A DNA stretch of 64,000 nucleotides from Sediminibacterium ginsengisoli (GTDB lineage: Bacteria; Bacteroidota; Bacteroidia; Chitinophagales; Chitinophagaceae), in contig CAMDLR010000002.1 of NCBI GenBank assembly GCA_945901845.1, forward strand, positions 1 through 64,000, in the 5' to 3' direction. Below the pieces are notes generated by a model, which was given only the letters and a program-made list of their open reading frames with translations, made no database searches and was not told the origin of the DNA. Positions 28,621 through 36,893 of the stretch are shown here, one piece after another (the stretch's first letter is position 1; each line of letters opens with the position of its first letter). The translations under genes and the position numbers were made by a program.

Positions 28621-28965
28621 TTACCCTTTTACCAGCGCCTCCCAAAATTCGGCACCTCGGCGGGTATGAGGTATAACAATCGTTCCGCCTACAATGTTGG
28701 CTACTGCAAATATTTCATACACTTCGTCTGTAGAAAGGCCTAGCTCATGGCATTTTTGAAGGTGGTACTTGATACAATCATCACATCTGAGTACCATACT
28801 TGCTACGAGACCTAGCATTTCTTTTGTTTTTTTATCGATGGCGCCGTCGTCGTAGGTATTGGTATCTAAATTCCACAAACGCTTTAAAACGAGGTTATCT
28901 TTACTTAAAATAACGTCATTCATTTTTTGACGGTAATCATTAAACTCTTGTATTGAATTATCCAT
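28621..28965 (-). CDS. Carboxymuconolactone decarboxylase (CMD) family protein, AhpD-like
   Basis: A 114-residue small all-helical protein of the CMD/AhpD family. It shows the redox-type pair in R-C-D-D-C-I-K-Y-H near residue 64, seven residues before the conserved L-G-L-S-T-D-E-V segment, matching the C-x-x-C-x-x-H arrangement of AhpD-like peroxidase partners. A disulfide-reductase or peroxide-defence role is possible; true decarboxylase activity is unlikely. It lies between the amidase and the ferredoxin oxidoreductase subunit on the same strand. Confidence 0.85.
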   Translation of the reverse strand: MDNSIQEFNDYRQKMNDVILSKDNLVLKRLWNLDTNTYDDGAIDKKTKEMLGLVASMVLRCDDCIKYHLQKCHELGLSTDEVYEIFAVANIVGGTIVIPHTRRGAEFWEALVKG

Positions 28966-28986
28966 TTGAAATTTTTTAAAAATGAT

Positions 28987-30177
28987 TTAACGGTCCATCC
29001 TTCTGATCCAATCCTGCATCCCGGCATGAATTTTTTTAGCCACGTCTTTGTGAAATTCGGGACTAATAATTTTTTGCTCATCATCTAAATTGGATAAAAA
29101 AGCTATTTCAACTAAACAATTGGGGAACTCAGTTGGTTGACTCAATGCAAAATTAAAACTGCCAATATTTCCAAATTCATTAAGCCCTAATTCTAACATC
29201 CGTGCTAATATAGTTTGAGTTAGGGGTCTAAATCCTACATGTTTATAATAGGTACTAGTGCCTTTAACTTGAGTGTTACCACTAGAGTTCAAGTGCAGGC
29301 TAATCAGCACATGTGGAAGTTGACTTTGCAACCATAATATGCGGTCTTTGTTATCAAAGGATGTATCGTTTTGCCTGGTCATGATAACATTTTCGATACC
29401 TGCGTCGCGTAAATGTTTCTCTAATGCTTTTGCAAATAATAATGTTGCATTTTTTTCTTTCACTTTTGTACGAATACCATCGGCACCTGAATTAGTTCCT
29501 CCATGGCCGGCATCAATAGCTATTACCATTTTGGTTAAGTCCAAATCTTGTGGTTGTCTTCTAACGATAAGTTCAAGCCCTTTGTTGCTGTATTGCAACG
29601 AATAACCCCAGTGCTGTTTATGATTTAATTCGACAGTAACACGAAGTATATCATCATCTACTTGATGGTAATAAATATTTTTTACTTCCTGCAAACTAGA
29701 AAGTTGTGTAATCCAATTGGTGTTGGCAGCAACGCCAAATATTTCAATAATAATTTTAGACGGATTGATATCCATCCAAGATTGATAGGGTAATTTTTCA
29801 GGTAACCGAATTGAAACATAATCAAATAAAGAATCACCTTTTGCAAGAATGGAATTACTGGTGTGAGGGAAAGGTGTAAGTGGCTTGTCAAGCGCGTTGG
29901 TGTCTACAACAATAAATTGTTTGTCGATGTAGGCGAAGCGGTTTTTTGAAAGCTGCACCTGAAACATGGATTTAACCGTATCAACTACTTTAAGCAATAC
30001 GCTCGTATCGAGATAGCCCATTTTTGCGCCTCCGAGCCTGTCTTCACCAAGGCCATATGCTAAAGCCGGTAATTTACCCGCCGTTCTGGCCCAAAAACCA
30101 GTGTAGCCGGTGTTTTGCGCTGCAACTGACTGCACAAAAAAGATAGCGATACATAAGATAGCTTTTATATAATTCAT
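28987..30177 (-). CDS. N-acetylmuramoyl-L-alanine amidase (Amidase_3), exported
   Basis: A 396-residue cell-wall hydrolase that cleaves the amide between MurNAc and L-Ala. A signal peptide (about residues 1-20, ending A-A-Q) is followed by an N-terminal AMIN-like region to about residue 170 and the Amidase_3 catalytic domain. Zinc ligands: His in I-D-A-G-H-G-G, Glu in V-K-E-K-N-A, His in I-S-L-H-L-N-S, and the catalytic Glu in V-E-I-A-F-L-S-N. The start is the ATG at 30177, whose product begins with the signal; the open frame runs five codons further. It lies 30 bases after the acyl-CoA dehydrogenase gene. Confidence 0.9.
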   Translation of the reverse strand: MNYIKAILCIAIFFVQSVAAQNTGYTGFWARTAGKLPALAYGLGEDRLGGAKMGYLDTSVLLKVVDTVKSMFQVQLSKNRFAYIDKQFIVVDTNALDKPLTPFPHTSNSILAKGDSLFDYVSIRLPEKLPYQSWMDINPSKIIIEIFGVAANTNWITQLSSLQEVKNIYYHQVDDDILRVTVELNHKQHWGYSLQYSNKGLELIVRRQPQDLDLTKMVIAIDAGHGGTNSGADGIRTKVKEKNATLLFAKALEKHLRDAGIENVIMTRQNDTSFDNKDRILWLQSQLPHVLISLHLNSSGNTQVKGTSTYYKHVGFRPLTQTILARMLELGLNEFGNIGSFNFALSQPTEFPNCLVEIAFLSNLDDEQKIISPEFHKDVAKKIHAGMQDWIRRMDR

Positions 30178-30206
30178 GTAGCCAAGATACAAAAAATAGA
30201 ATTCAA

Positions 30207-31994
30207 TTAAAACTTATAGCCATCATCTGCTATCAATTTGTCTGCAATTCTACGGCGAGACTCTTTGGTATTATACGGGTCAACTTTGGTAAAACGCTTA
30301 AGACCAATATGCATCATACGAAGCTCATCACCATCTGCAAAACTATTGAGTGCATCTTTACCTGCTTTATTGATACGGTCTGCGGCATCATATAAATAAG
30401 TACGCATAATATCTGTTTCAATACTTGTAGCTGCTTCTCCATTTTTTTGAGCAAGTTTCATTACACGAAGTAGTGCACTCTCGGTATGAAATACCTCAAT
30501 GGCCATATCTGCAATGTTCATTAATACTTCCTGCTCTTTTTCAAGTTGCATCATTAGCTTTTGTACAGCAGCACCTGCCACCATTAATATCGCTTTCTTA
30601 AAGTTTTTGGTATATTTAATTTCTTTTGCAAAAGCCGCATCATCGGTATCACCAAAATCTGGAATACTCATCAGTTCTTTTTGCACCGCCATGGCAGGTG
30701 TCATTAAATCTAATTTTCCTTTCATCGCGCGCTTTAAAACCATATCTACGGTTAGTAAACGGTTGATTTCATTGGTACCTTCGTAAATGCGGTTAATTCT
30801 ACTATCGCGGTATCCTTTTGAAATTTGATACTCATCACTAAAGCCATTACCGCCATGAATTTGCACACATTCATCTACAACAAAATCAAGTACTTCACTA
30901 CCAAACACTTTTAATATTGCACACTCGATAGCAAATTCTTCTGCTGCACCAAGTAAGGCTTCTGCAAAAGTTTTTCCTTCTTGTAATAAAGCATGTTCTT
31001 TATCATCAATCCATTTAGCGGTGCGGTATAAACCTGACTCACACACCCACATTTTTATGGCCATTTCTGCCATTTTATGTTTGATGGCGCCAAATTTTGC
31101 AATGGGTAATTTAAACTGTTCTCTTGTTTTTGCATACTGCACAGTAATTGTAGTTGCTCTTTTTGCACCACCAAGTGTTGCCGCGCATAATTTTAAACGT
31201 CCAATATTTAGTACATTAAAGGCAATAATATGACCTTTGCCTATTTCGCCCAAAACGTTACCTACAGGCACTTTGCAGTCTTGAAAATACAACTGAACGG
31301 TAGAAGATCCTTTGATACCCATTTTATGTTCTTCGGGACCTTGTGTAAAACCTTCGGTACCTCTTTCAACAATAAATCCAGTAAATTTTTCGCCATCAAT
31401 TTTTGCAAACACCGTATAAACGTCTGCAAAACCGCCGTTGGTAATCCAACATTTTTGTCCATTTAAAATATAGTGCTGGCCATCACTAGATAACACCGCA
31501 GTTGTTTTAGCACTGAGTGCATCACTGCCGCTATTAGGTTCTGTTAAACCATAAGCACCTTTCCACGCACCACTTGCAAGCTTAGGAATGTATTTTTGTT
31601 TTTGTTCGTCGGTACCAAAATATAAAATTGGAAGCGTACCAATACCTGTATGAGCAGCAATGGCCACCGAAAAAGAATAGCCGCCGCCCAGTGCTTCATT
31701 TACAATAGTAGAGGTAATAAAATCTTTTCCTAGTCCACCATATTCTTCGGGACAAGAAGTAGACAAAAGCCCCTGCTCACCTGCTTTTTCCATGAGTGAT
31801 GGCATTAAACCAGCCTCTAGTTTATCGATACGATCTACAATGGGCAAAATTTCAGTGTCGATGAATTGATCGCACATATCTTTTACCATGTATTGTTCTT
31901 CATTAAATTCTTCTGGAATAAAAGTTGCTTCTGGCGTGCTTTCTTTAATGATCCACTCACCACCGAGTAACGGCTTTTGATTTGTAGTTTCCAT
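30207..31994 (-). CDS. Acyl-CoA dehydrogenase (long-form, VLCAD/ACAD9-like)
   Basis: A 595-residue flavoprotein that removes two hydrogens from fatty acyl-CoA in beta-oxidation. The core (residues 30-420) shows L-T-E-P-N-S-G-S-D-A, W-I-T-N-G-G-F-A-D and the C-terminal core block Y-R-D-S-R-I-N-R-I-Y-E-G-T-N-E-I-N-R with the catalytic-region glutamate. About 170 extra C-terminal residues form a helical domain as in very-long-chain enzymes, and the N-terminal helix E-E-F-N-E-E-Q is typical of the Bacteroidota form. It follows a MarR regulator gene by 23 bases, which suggests joint control of fatty-acid use. Confidence 0.92.
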   Translation of the reverse strand: METTNQKPLLGGEWIIKESTPEATFIPEEFNEEQYMVKDMCDQFIDTEILPIVDRIDKLEAGLMPSLMEKAGEQGLLSTSCPEEYGGLGKDFITSTIVNEALGGGYSFSVAIAAHTGIGTLPILYFGTDEQKQKYIPKLASGAWKGAYGLTEPNSGSDALSAKTTAVLSSDGQHYILNGQKCWITNGGFADVYTVFAKIDGEKFTGFIVERGTEGFTQGPEEHKMGIKGSSTVQLYFQDCKVPVGNVLGEIGKGHIIAFNVLNIGRLKLCAATLGGAKRATTITVQYAKTREQFKLPIAKFGAIKHKMAEMAIKMWVCESGLYRTAKWIDDKEHALLQEGKTFAEALLGAAEEFAIECAILKVFGSEVLDFVVDECVQIHGGNGFSDEYQISKGYRDSRINRIYEGTNEINRLLTVDMVLKRAMKGKLDLMTPAMAVQKELMSIPDFGDTDDAAFAKEIKYTKNFKKAILMVAGAAVQKLMMQLEKEQEVLMNIADMAIEVFHTESALLRVMKLAQKNGEAATSIETDIMRTYLYDAADRINKAGKDALNSFADGDELRMMHIGLKRFTKVDPYNTKESRRRIADKLIADDGYKF

Positions 31995-32017
31995 ATCTAT
32001 AATTTTAATAGCATTAC

Positions 32018-32458
32018 TTATAATAAATTGTCGTACACTTTTTGAAAAACTTGCTTTACTATTTCAATTTCATTTTTACCAACCCCAATGAGTGCCTCAT
32101 CCATAGTTTGATTGGCTAGCTCAATGGTTTTGTCTTGCAATAATTTTGCAGACTCTGTTAAACACACCAAATTAATGCGTCGATCATCTTTAGAAGGCAT
32201 ACGCTTAACAAGCTTTTGCTTTTCTAGGTTGTCAAGTAAACGTGTAATGCTTGGCTTATCTCTAAATGTTCTATTGCAAAGTTCTTGCTGACTCAGGCCG
32301 TCTTGTTTCCACAAATGATAGAGCACACTCCACTGCTCAATGGTAATTTCGAGCCCTGCGAGTCTGAAGTTTTTTTGTAAACGTCTGGCCACAGCGGTAG
32401 ACGCCATACCATTGATAACGCTGTATAATTCGCCTCTTTTAAATTGGTTGTTTGACAT
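32018..32458 (-). CDS. MarR-family transcriptional regulator
   Basis: A 146-residue MarR-type regulator. The winged helix covers residues 35-105, with L-S-Q-Q-E-L-C-N-R-T-F-R-D-K-P-S-I-T-R-L-L-D in two parts as the recognition helix region, and the wing with S-K-D-D-R-R-I-N-L-V-C-L-T. The flanking N- and C-terminal helices for dimerisation are present. It is the first gene of a unit with the acyl-CoA dehydrogenase and probably the amidase, so a lipid-derived effector is plausible. A palindrome at 32464-32477, just before its start, is a likely operator. Confidence 0.9.
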   Translation of the reverse strand: MSNNQFKRGELYSVINGMASTAVARRLQKNFRLAGLEITIEQWSVLYHLWKQDGLSQQELCNRTFRDKPSITRLLDNLEKQKLVKRMPSKDDRRINLVCLTESAKLLQDKTIELANQTMDEALIGVGKNEIEIVKQVFQKVYDNLL

Positions 32459-32463
32459 ATAGT

Positions 32464-32477
32464 TAGTTATGCAACTA
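32464..32477. promoter_or_regulatory. Candidate MarR operator
   Basis: TAGTT and AACTA form a perfect 5-bp inverted repeat with a 4-base centre, five bases before the marR ATG. A near-consensus -7 box (TACTTTG) lies just upstream on the minus strand, so a repressor bound here would block transcription start. Regulatory role is inferred from symmetry and place. Confidence 0.45.
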
Positions 32478-32574
32478 TTTCAAAGTACGGCTGTTTTTGG
32501 TAAAAAACCAAGAAAAATTATGAAATGGCAGGGGCACCCGTTCAAACTGACCAATTATTGATTTTCTTTGTTAG

Positions 32575-34782
32575 ATGTACCTTTTTACGGTAACCATTTG
32601 CTTATTGGCCGCCTACGGCGTATTAATGGCCTTGTATAAAAGGGGGTACTGGAGCATGCGTGCTTTTGTGGCTGAAGGCAAAACACCTATCACTAAGTTT
32701 TCGATTGTAATTCCGGCCCGCAATGAGGCTGCAAATATCGAGGCATGCATTGCGGGTATTTTGGGGCAAAACTACCCTACTCATTTATTTGAAGTGATTG
32801 TAATTGATGATTTTTCGGAAGATGAAACCGCAAACATTGTTGCATCAATCGCTTTACAACATAACAATGTACGATTACTGCGCCTTCAGGATTTTACAAA
32901 AGATGAAAATATTATAGCCTATAAAAAAAGAGCCATAGAAATTGCCATTGAACAGGCAAATCATCCATGGATTATTACCACCGACGCTGATTGCAGTTTC
33001 ACAAAACATTGGCTTGCTAGTTATGATGGATACATTCAGGAGCACAACTGTGTAATGATTGCTGCGCCAGTAAGCTATAAAAATACTGGAAGTTTTTTAT
33101 CGGTTTTTCAGGTTTTAGATTTTATTAGTTTACAGGGTATTACGGCAGCAGCTGTTGGCTCTGGTTCACACACACTCTGCAACGGTGCTAATTTGTGTTA
33201 TAGTAAAGAAGCCTTTGAAAGCGTTGGGAAATTTAGCGGTATTGATCATTTACCCAGTGGCGACGACATGTTACTGATGCATAAAATGAAAGAATCATTT
33301 GAAGGAAAAATTGGCTACTTATACGCGCAGGACGCAGTGGTTACTACGGCACCAAGTGCAACGCTGGGTTTATTTATACAACAGCGGATACGCTGGTCTA
33401 GCAAGGCTTTAGGCTATCAAGACAAAATTGTTTTTTGGATATTACTACTTGTATATCTGGTAAATTTTACTATACTAGCATGCCTCCCCGTTAACCTCAT
33501 ACAAACTGGTAATATAAACAACTGGCTTATTTTAATAGGCTGTAAAACAATCATTGAACTTCCGTTCATGTACGCATCAGCCAAATTTTTTAAACAACAA
33601 AAGTTATTGGTGTGGTTTGGGATTATGCAGCCATTTCATATTTTATATACGGTGGTAGCAGGCTGGTTTGGCACTTTTGGATCTTACAAATGGAAAGGCC
33701 GCACCGTTATGCGACAACAACCTGATAGTTTCTTGAGAAAGCTTCGCCGAAATAAAGCAGCGAGCGTTTCATTATATATTGTTGTTCTTGCTTTTTTAAT
33801 GGCCGTGTTTGCTTATTTTATTGCACCCGAACATTCGCCAAACGCCAACCGCATGATTCCTGAAATAGGAAGCATGAAGCCTGGTTTTACGATTCAATTA
33901 CTCCAAGTAAAACGAATTGGACAAAAGCCAAATGGTTCATTTTTTGATAGGCTTATTGGAGGCAAAGAAGACACGAATACCTTTATCCCAATTACCTCTT
34001 ACAATATAAAAGGTGATACTATTTATTACCAGAAATATATTGATGAAGGCATTACAGAACTAGGTGTTATGCCGCTAAGTTTAACAGCTAAAGAACCAGT
34101 GATTAAACAAACCTATTACGCTGGCACTGATAAGTTTGGCAGAGATATGTTAAGCCGCCTTATTATTGGCGTTCGGGTAAGCCTCGGCGTTGGTATGATT
34201 GCTGTTTTATTATCCTTAACTATTGGGATTTTACTGGGTGCATTAGCCGGTTTTTATAGAGGCTGGGTAGATGAATGCATTATGTGGTTTATCAATGTTA
34301 TCTGGAGCATCCCAACATTACTTTTGGTATTTGCCATTACACTTGTTTTAGGAAAAGGATTTTGGCAGGTTTTTATAGCCGTTGGTTTAACTATGTGGGT
34401 GAATGTTGCAAGGCTTGTGCGCGGTCAGGTAATGGCCATTAAAAACAGAGAATTTATTGAAGCCACCAGGGTACTAGGCTACTCCGATATGCGTACAATT
34501 TTTATTCATATTTTACCCAATATTATTGGACCCGTTTTGGTAATTGCTGCAAGCAATTTTGCATCTGCTATTGTTATAGAAGCAGGCTTAAGTTTTTTAG
34601 GCGTGGGTGTTCAACCGCCACAACCTAGCTGGGGCCTTATGATTAAAGAAAATTATAATTTTATTATTACGCACAATCCGGCACTTGCATTAGCACCTGG
34701 GATTGCTATTATGATATTAGTGCTAGCATTTAATTTACTAGGAAACGGATTGAGAGACGCATTTAATGTGCGCGAAAAATAA
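32575..34782 (+). CDS. Fusion of a GT2 glycosyltransferase with an OppC/DppC-type ABC permease
   Basis: One 735-residue open frame encodes two normally separate proteins. Residues 1-378 are a membrane glycosyltransferase of family 2: an N-terminal membrane segment, S-I-V-I-P-A-R-N-E, V-I-D-D-F-S-E-D-E-T, a D-x-D-like T-D-A-D-C, G-D-D-M-L and Q-Q-R-I-R-W (QxxRW), then two or three membrane helices. Residues 379-735 are a complete OppC-type peptide-transporter permease: TM1, a periplasmic loop, G-T-D-K-F-G-R-D-M-L-S-R, the EAA loop E-F-I-E-A-T-R-V-L-G and five more helices. The junction is exactly at a Met (ATG at 33709), where an OppC protein would start. There is no stop or frameshift in between. 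Both ends of the junction would lie in the cytoplasm, so the topology works. Confidence 0.88.
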   Translation: MYLFTVTICLLAAYGVLMALYKRGYWSMRAFVAEGKTPITKFSIVIPARNEAANIEACIAGILGQNYPTHLFEVIVIDDFSEDETANIVASIALQHNNVRLLRLQDFTKDENIIAYKKRAIEIAIEQANHPWIITTDADCSFTKHWLASYDGYIQEHNCVMIAAPVSYKNTGSFLSVFQVLDFISLQGITAAAVGSGSHTLCNGANLCYSKEAFESVGKFSGIDHLPSGDDMLLMHKMKESFEGKIGYLYAQDAVVTTAPSATLGLFIQQRIRWSSKALGYQDKIVFWILLLVYLVNFTILACLPVNLIQTGNINNWLILIGCKTIIELPFMYASAKFFKQQKLLVWFGIMQPFHILYTVVAGWFGTFGSYKWKGRTVMRQQPDSFLRKLRRNKAASVSLYIVVLAFLMAVFAYFIAPEHSPNANRMIPEIGSMKPGFTIQLLQVKRIGQKPNGSFFDRLIGGKEDTNTFIPITSYNIKGDTIYYQKYIDEGITELGVMPLSLTAKEPVIKQTYYAGTDKFGRDMLSRLIIGVRVSLGVGMIAVLLSLTIGILLGALAGFYRGWVDECIMWFINVIWSIPTLLLVFAITLVLGKGFWQVFIAVGLTMWVNVARLVRGQVMAIKNREFIEATRVLGYSDMRTIFIHILPNIIGPVLVIAASNFASAIVIEAGLSFLGVGVQPPQPSWGLMIKENYNFIITHNPALALAPGIAIMILVLAFNLLGNGLRDAFNVREK

Positions 34783-35259
34783 CTATTCCGAAGGTGGAGA
34801 AACGACTACACTGCGTACCAAACTTTCTTCAAGTGAAATAAATGTTTCGGTTCTTTCAATGCCTTTAATTTTTTGTAACTCGTCATGTAAAACATATCGT
34901 AACTGCTGAATGTCTTTACAAACAATTTCTGCAAACATGCTATAATTACCGGTGGTATAATTTAAGCGAACAATTTGTGGCACTTTTTTTAATTCTTTAG
35001 CAACACTATCATACAACGAACTTTTTTCGAGGTAAATACCAATAAACGCTATTACGTCGTAACCAAGTTCTTTTAAATCGACAGATAGTTTTTTGCCCTT
35101 CACCACACCCATCTCTTCTAATTTTTTAATGCGCACGTGAATAGTACCTCCAGAAACAAAGAGTTTTTTACCTAAATCGGCGTAGGAAATTTCTGCATCC
35201 TCCATCATTTCCTGAATAATCTGTAAATCGAGTTTGTCAAGATTCAATTTTGGGTTCAT
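34783..35259 (-). CDS. Lrp/AsnC-family transcriptional regulator
   Basis: A 158-residue Lrp/AsnC-type regulator. The N-terminal helix-turn-helix (residues 8-55) has L-D-L-Q-I-I-Q-E-M-M-E-D-A and S-G-G-T-I-H-V-R-I-K-K-L-E-E-M-G-V-V. The RAM effector domain follows (residues 65-145) with G-I-Y-L-E-K and T-G-N-Y-S-M-F-A-E-I-V. Such proteins sense amino acids and form octamers. Its stop codon abuts the stop of the convergent fusion gene with no base between. Upstream lies the tRNA-like RNA gene on the other strand. Confidence 0.9.
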   Translation of the reverse strand: MNPKLNLDKLDLQIIQEMMEDAEISYADLGKKLFVSGGTIHVRIKKLEEMGVVKGKKLSVDLKELGYDVIAFIGIYLEKSSLYDSVAKELKKVPQIVRLNYTTGNYSMFAEIVCKDIQQLRYVLHDELQKIKGIERTETFISLEESLVRSVVVSPPSE

Positions 35260-35410
35260 ATTGGATCGTGTTTTTAGTAGTATTTTAATATAAAAGCAAT
35301 TTATTGATATTTTTCTAAACTTTTGGATTATTGATTGAAATATTTGTAACGAATAGGCCTAATGCTTTAACATTGCATTGTTACTGAGTAACAAAACAGT
35401 TCTTATCTAT

Positions 35411-35574
35411 TGTGGGGTGATGAAATATTAGGCAAACATGCCCTCTTGTCTCGAGGGTGAGGATAACGGGATAAACGTAACATAGAGCCGCTTAGCAATA
35501 AGCGACCAGGGTCGACCACTGAACTTTGTGTTATAGCTAACTGCCTTCTGGAGGTTCGATCCCTCCCCCTACAG
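35411..35574 (+). ncRNA. Unassigned RNA gene with tRNA-like ends and a 92-nt insert
   Basis: The two ends fold like a tRNA. TGTGGGG (35411-35417) pairs with CCCTACA (35567-35573) as a 7-bp acceptor stem with one G-U. A D-arm-like part follows (3-bp stem 35420-35422/35437-35439, loop with GG), then a perfect 5-bp anticodon-like hairpin (35441-35457) whose 7-nt loop TTGTCTC would read GTC. The T arm (35550-35566) is perfect: a 5-bp stem and TTCGATC loop. Between them lie 92 nt instead of a normal variable loop, containing a 6-bp hairpin with GCAA loop (35489-35504). CCA is not encoded (G-C-A-A follows). T at position 37 is abnormal. A terminator follows. It is too short for tmRNA, and no ALAA-type tag is seen; too little room for a group I intron. 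Class unknown. Confidence 0.5.
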
Positions 35575-35584
35575 CAACTATTAG

Positions 35585-35623
35585 TCCCTATTATATTGTT
35601 AATCAATGTAATAGGGATTTTTT
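35585..35623 (+). terminator. Intrinsic terminator of the tRNA-like RNA gene
   Basis: A perfect 9-bp stem (TCCCTATTA 35585-35593, TAATAGGGA 35609-35617), extended inside by ATTG/CAAT, is followed at once by six T residues. It lies 11 bases after the 3' end of the tRNA-like fold, in the right direction. Confidence 0.8.
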
Positions 35624-35839
35624 GTTTGCAATAGGGGAACTATTTCACGTTTTACTTCTAAAAGGTATACAAAATACAGATTGGCGCCATTTATATCTAC
35701 AAAATTGGACAACGGCTTACAAATTAAAAGTGTTAAGCCAAATTAATATTAAATATTTTAATAATAATTAATAGTGTAGATTGTATGACTAAGCGCTTCA
35801 AAGTGCAAAAAACATTGTTAATGCCATAAACTTAAAGCT
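35624..35839. other. AT-rich noncoding stretch at the left edge of the accessory block
   Basis: No open frame, RNA or repeat of a recognised kind. The sequence becomes markedly AT-rich here and stays so to about 43.7 kb. It contains only weak AT palindromes (near 35745-35770) and an AAGCGCTT palindrome near 35793, and should hold the promoter of the next gene. Confidence 0.4.
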
Positions 35840-36313
35840 ATGATTGGTGTTATTCCAAATCCTAAAAAAACAATTACAATTGACTTCCCACTAGATAAAG
35901 TAAAAGTATCAATAGAAAGAGTTGAGAAACTTGATAAAAAATATAAGTTTACTAAAAGTAATCCGATTTTCAATCAGACAACTTTTGAAGCAACAGAGTT
36001 CTTAAGTTTAGGAGTTTATATTGACATTAACCTTTCTTCTGTCAATGAAAACAAAACAGAAATCACTATTGAGATAAGACGGAAGATTGGTTCATTTGAC
36101 CAGTCACACGAAGTAAGCAACGCTAACAAACATATTGATACAATGTTTGAAATAATCGGAAAAGGTTTAACATACAATGATACAGAATTTGCTCAATTAA
36201 CAGAAGCGGCTAACGTTCAGACTGAGGTCAAAGGAAAGAAAAAAACAAAGTGGGTATGGATAATTGTCGCTATCTGGATTTTATCATATTTAATATTAAA
36301 ATTCGCAAAATAA
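35840..36313 (+). CDS. Hypothetical protein with a C-terminal membrane anchor
   Basis: A 157-residue protein I do not recognise. The first 130 residues look soluble and rich in beta strands and lysine (I-T-I-D-F-P, Y-I-D-I-N-L-S, T-E-I-T-I-E-I-R-R-K), followed by a basic G-K-K-K-T-K linker and one membrane helix (W-I-I-V-A-I-W-I-L-S-Y-L-I) at the very end, so it is probably tail-anchored with the main domain in the cytoplasm. Base composition is AT-rich, as in the genes that follow. It is ten bases before the next gene, suggesting co-transcription. Confidence 0.7.
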   Translation: MIGVIPNPKKTITIDFPLDKVKVSIERVEKLDKKYKFTKSNPIFNQTTFEATEFLSLGVYIDINLSSVNENKTEITIEIRRKIGSFDQSHEVSNANKHIDTMFEIIGKGLTYNDTEFAQLTEAANVQTEVKGKKKTKWVWIIVAIWILSYLILKFAK

Positions 36314-36323
36314 AAAATTACTA

Positions 36324-36770
36324 ATGAAAATTAGCCAATTCAAAATCACTTCATTAAAAGGCATTTTCCTCTTTTTGCCATTTCTTACATTAATTTCTTG
36401 TGAGCCTTCTTCTAAAGTAAAAATCAGTTCTCTAGAGAATCAAGCTGAAGAATTTTTAAAGCCAACATTAAAAGACCCTTCCTCTTATCAGAAAATTTCA
36501 AGTGAAGTTCTTGACACTGTTAATATGTCAAAATCGCTTGAAGAAGATGTTAATGTATTAATTTCACAGGATTCTACTAATAAACTTATAGCAGACCTGA
36601 AAGCTAATCCAGCCAAGGACTCACTAGCTTATATTAGAATTAGATGTAAATATCGGGCTAAAAACTCTTTTGGAGCCTTAGAAATCAATGAATCAATAAT
36701 ATATTACTTCCCTACTAGAGCACTAGGCGAAAAACAATTCCAGATTGCTTTTAATAAAGCTGAACAATAA
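36324..36770 (+). CDS. Hypothetical lipoprotein
   Basis: A 148-residue exported protein without recognised domain. The N-terminus has a basic start (about residues 1-14), a hydrophobic run and a lipobox L-I-S-C, so it should be lipid-anchored. The mature part includes E-F-L-K-P-T-L-K-D-P-S-S-Y and R-C-K-Y-R-A-K-N-S-F-G, a pattern similar to small exported proteins annotated only as hypothetical (a K-D-P-x-S-Y stretch followed by Y-R-A-K-N-x-F-G is known to me from such proteins). Function unknown. Follows the tail-anchored protein gene by ten bases. Confidence 0.7.
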   Translation: MKISQFKITSLKGIFLFLPFLTLISCEPSSKVKISSLENQAEEFLKPTLKDPSSYQKISSEVLDTVNMSKSLEEDVNVLISQDSTNKLIADLKANPAKDSLAYIRIRCKYRAKNSFGALEINESIIYYFPTRALGEKQFQIAFNKAEQ

Positions 36771-36796
36771 AGTTAGTGGTATCAAAAGTTATTTAA

Positions 36797-36838
36797 TCAC
36801 AATATTGTTTTGCCTTGCTTGTAAACAATCGTAATAAC
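36797..36838. repeat. 42-bp direct repeat, copy 1 (3' flank of DUF1566 gene)
   Basis: The same 42 bases with two mismatches recur at 37707-37748. Each copy lies about 55 to 100 bases beyond the 3' end of a DUF1566-type gene or pseudogene, so gene and flank were duplicated together. Confidence 0.75.
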
Positions 36839-36893
36839 CAAGTCCTCCTTGATAATAGAAAACATACCATTACACGCTTTTAAACGCTGGTCC

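Noticed and set aside
35446-35549. Group I intron in the anticodon loop of a tRNA
   Set aside because: About 100 nt is too little for the conserved core, no P/Q/R/S-type sequences are seen, and the sequence before the T arm does not supply the 3' half of an anticodon stem.
35411-35574. tmRNA (ssrA) as identity of the tRNA-like RNA
   Set aside because: A GCA-AAC start-like sequence is present, but the frame from it (A-N-M-P-S-C...) ends in TAG after V-T with no ALAA-type ending. The fold is about 164 nt, less than half of a usual tmRNA, and it has a D-arm and anticodon-like hairpin, which tmRNA lacks.
35403-35606. Open frame on the minus strand across the RNA gene
   Set aside because: It is wholly covered by the tRNA-like structure and terminator, and its product has no plausible features.
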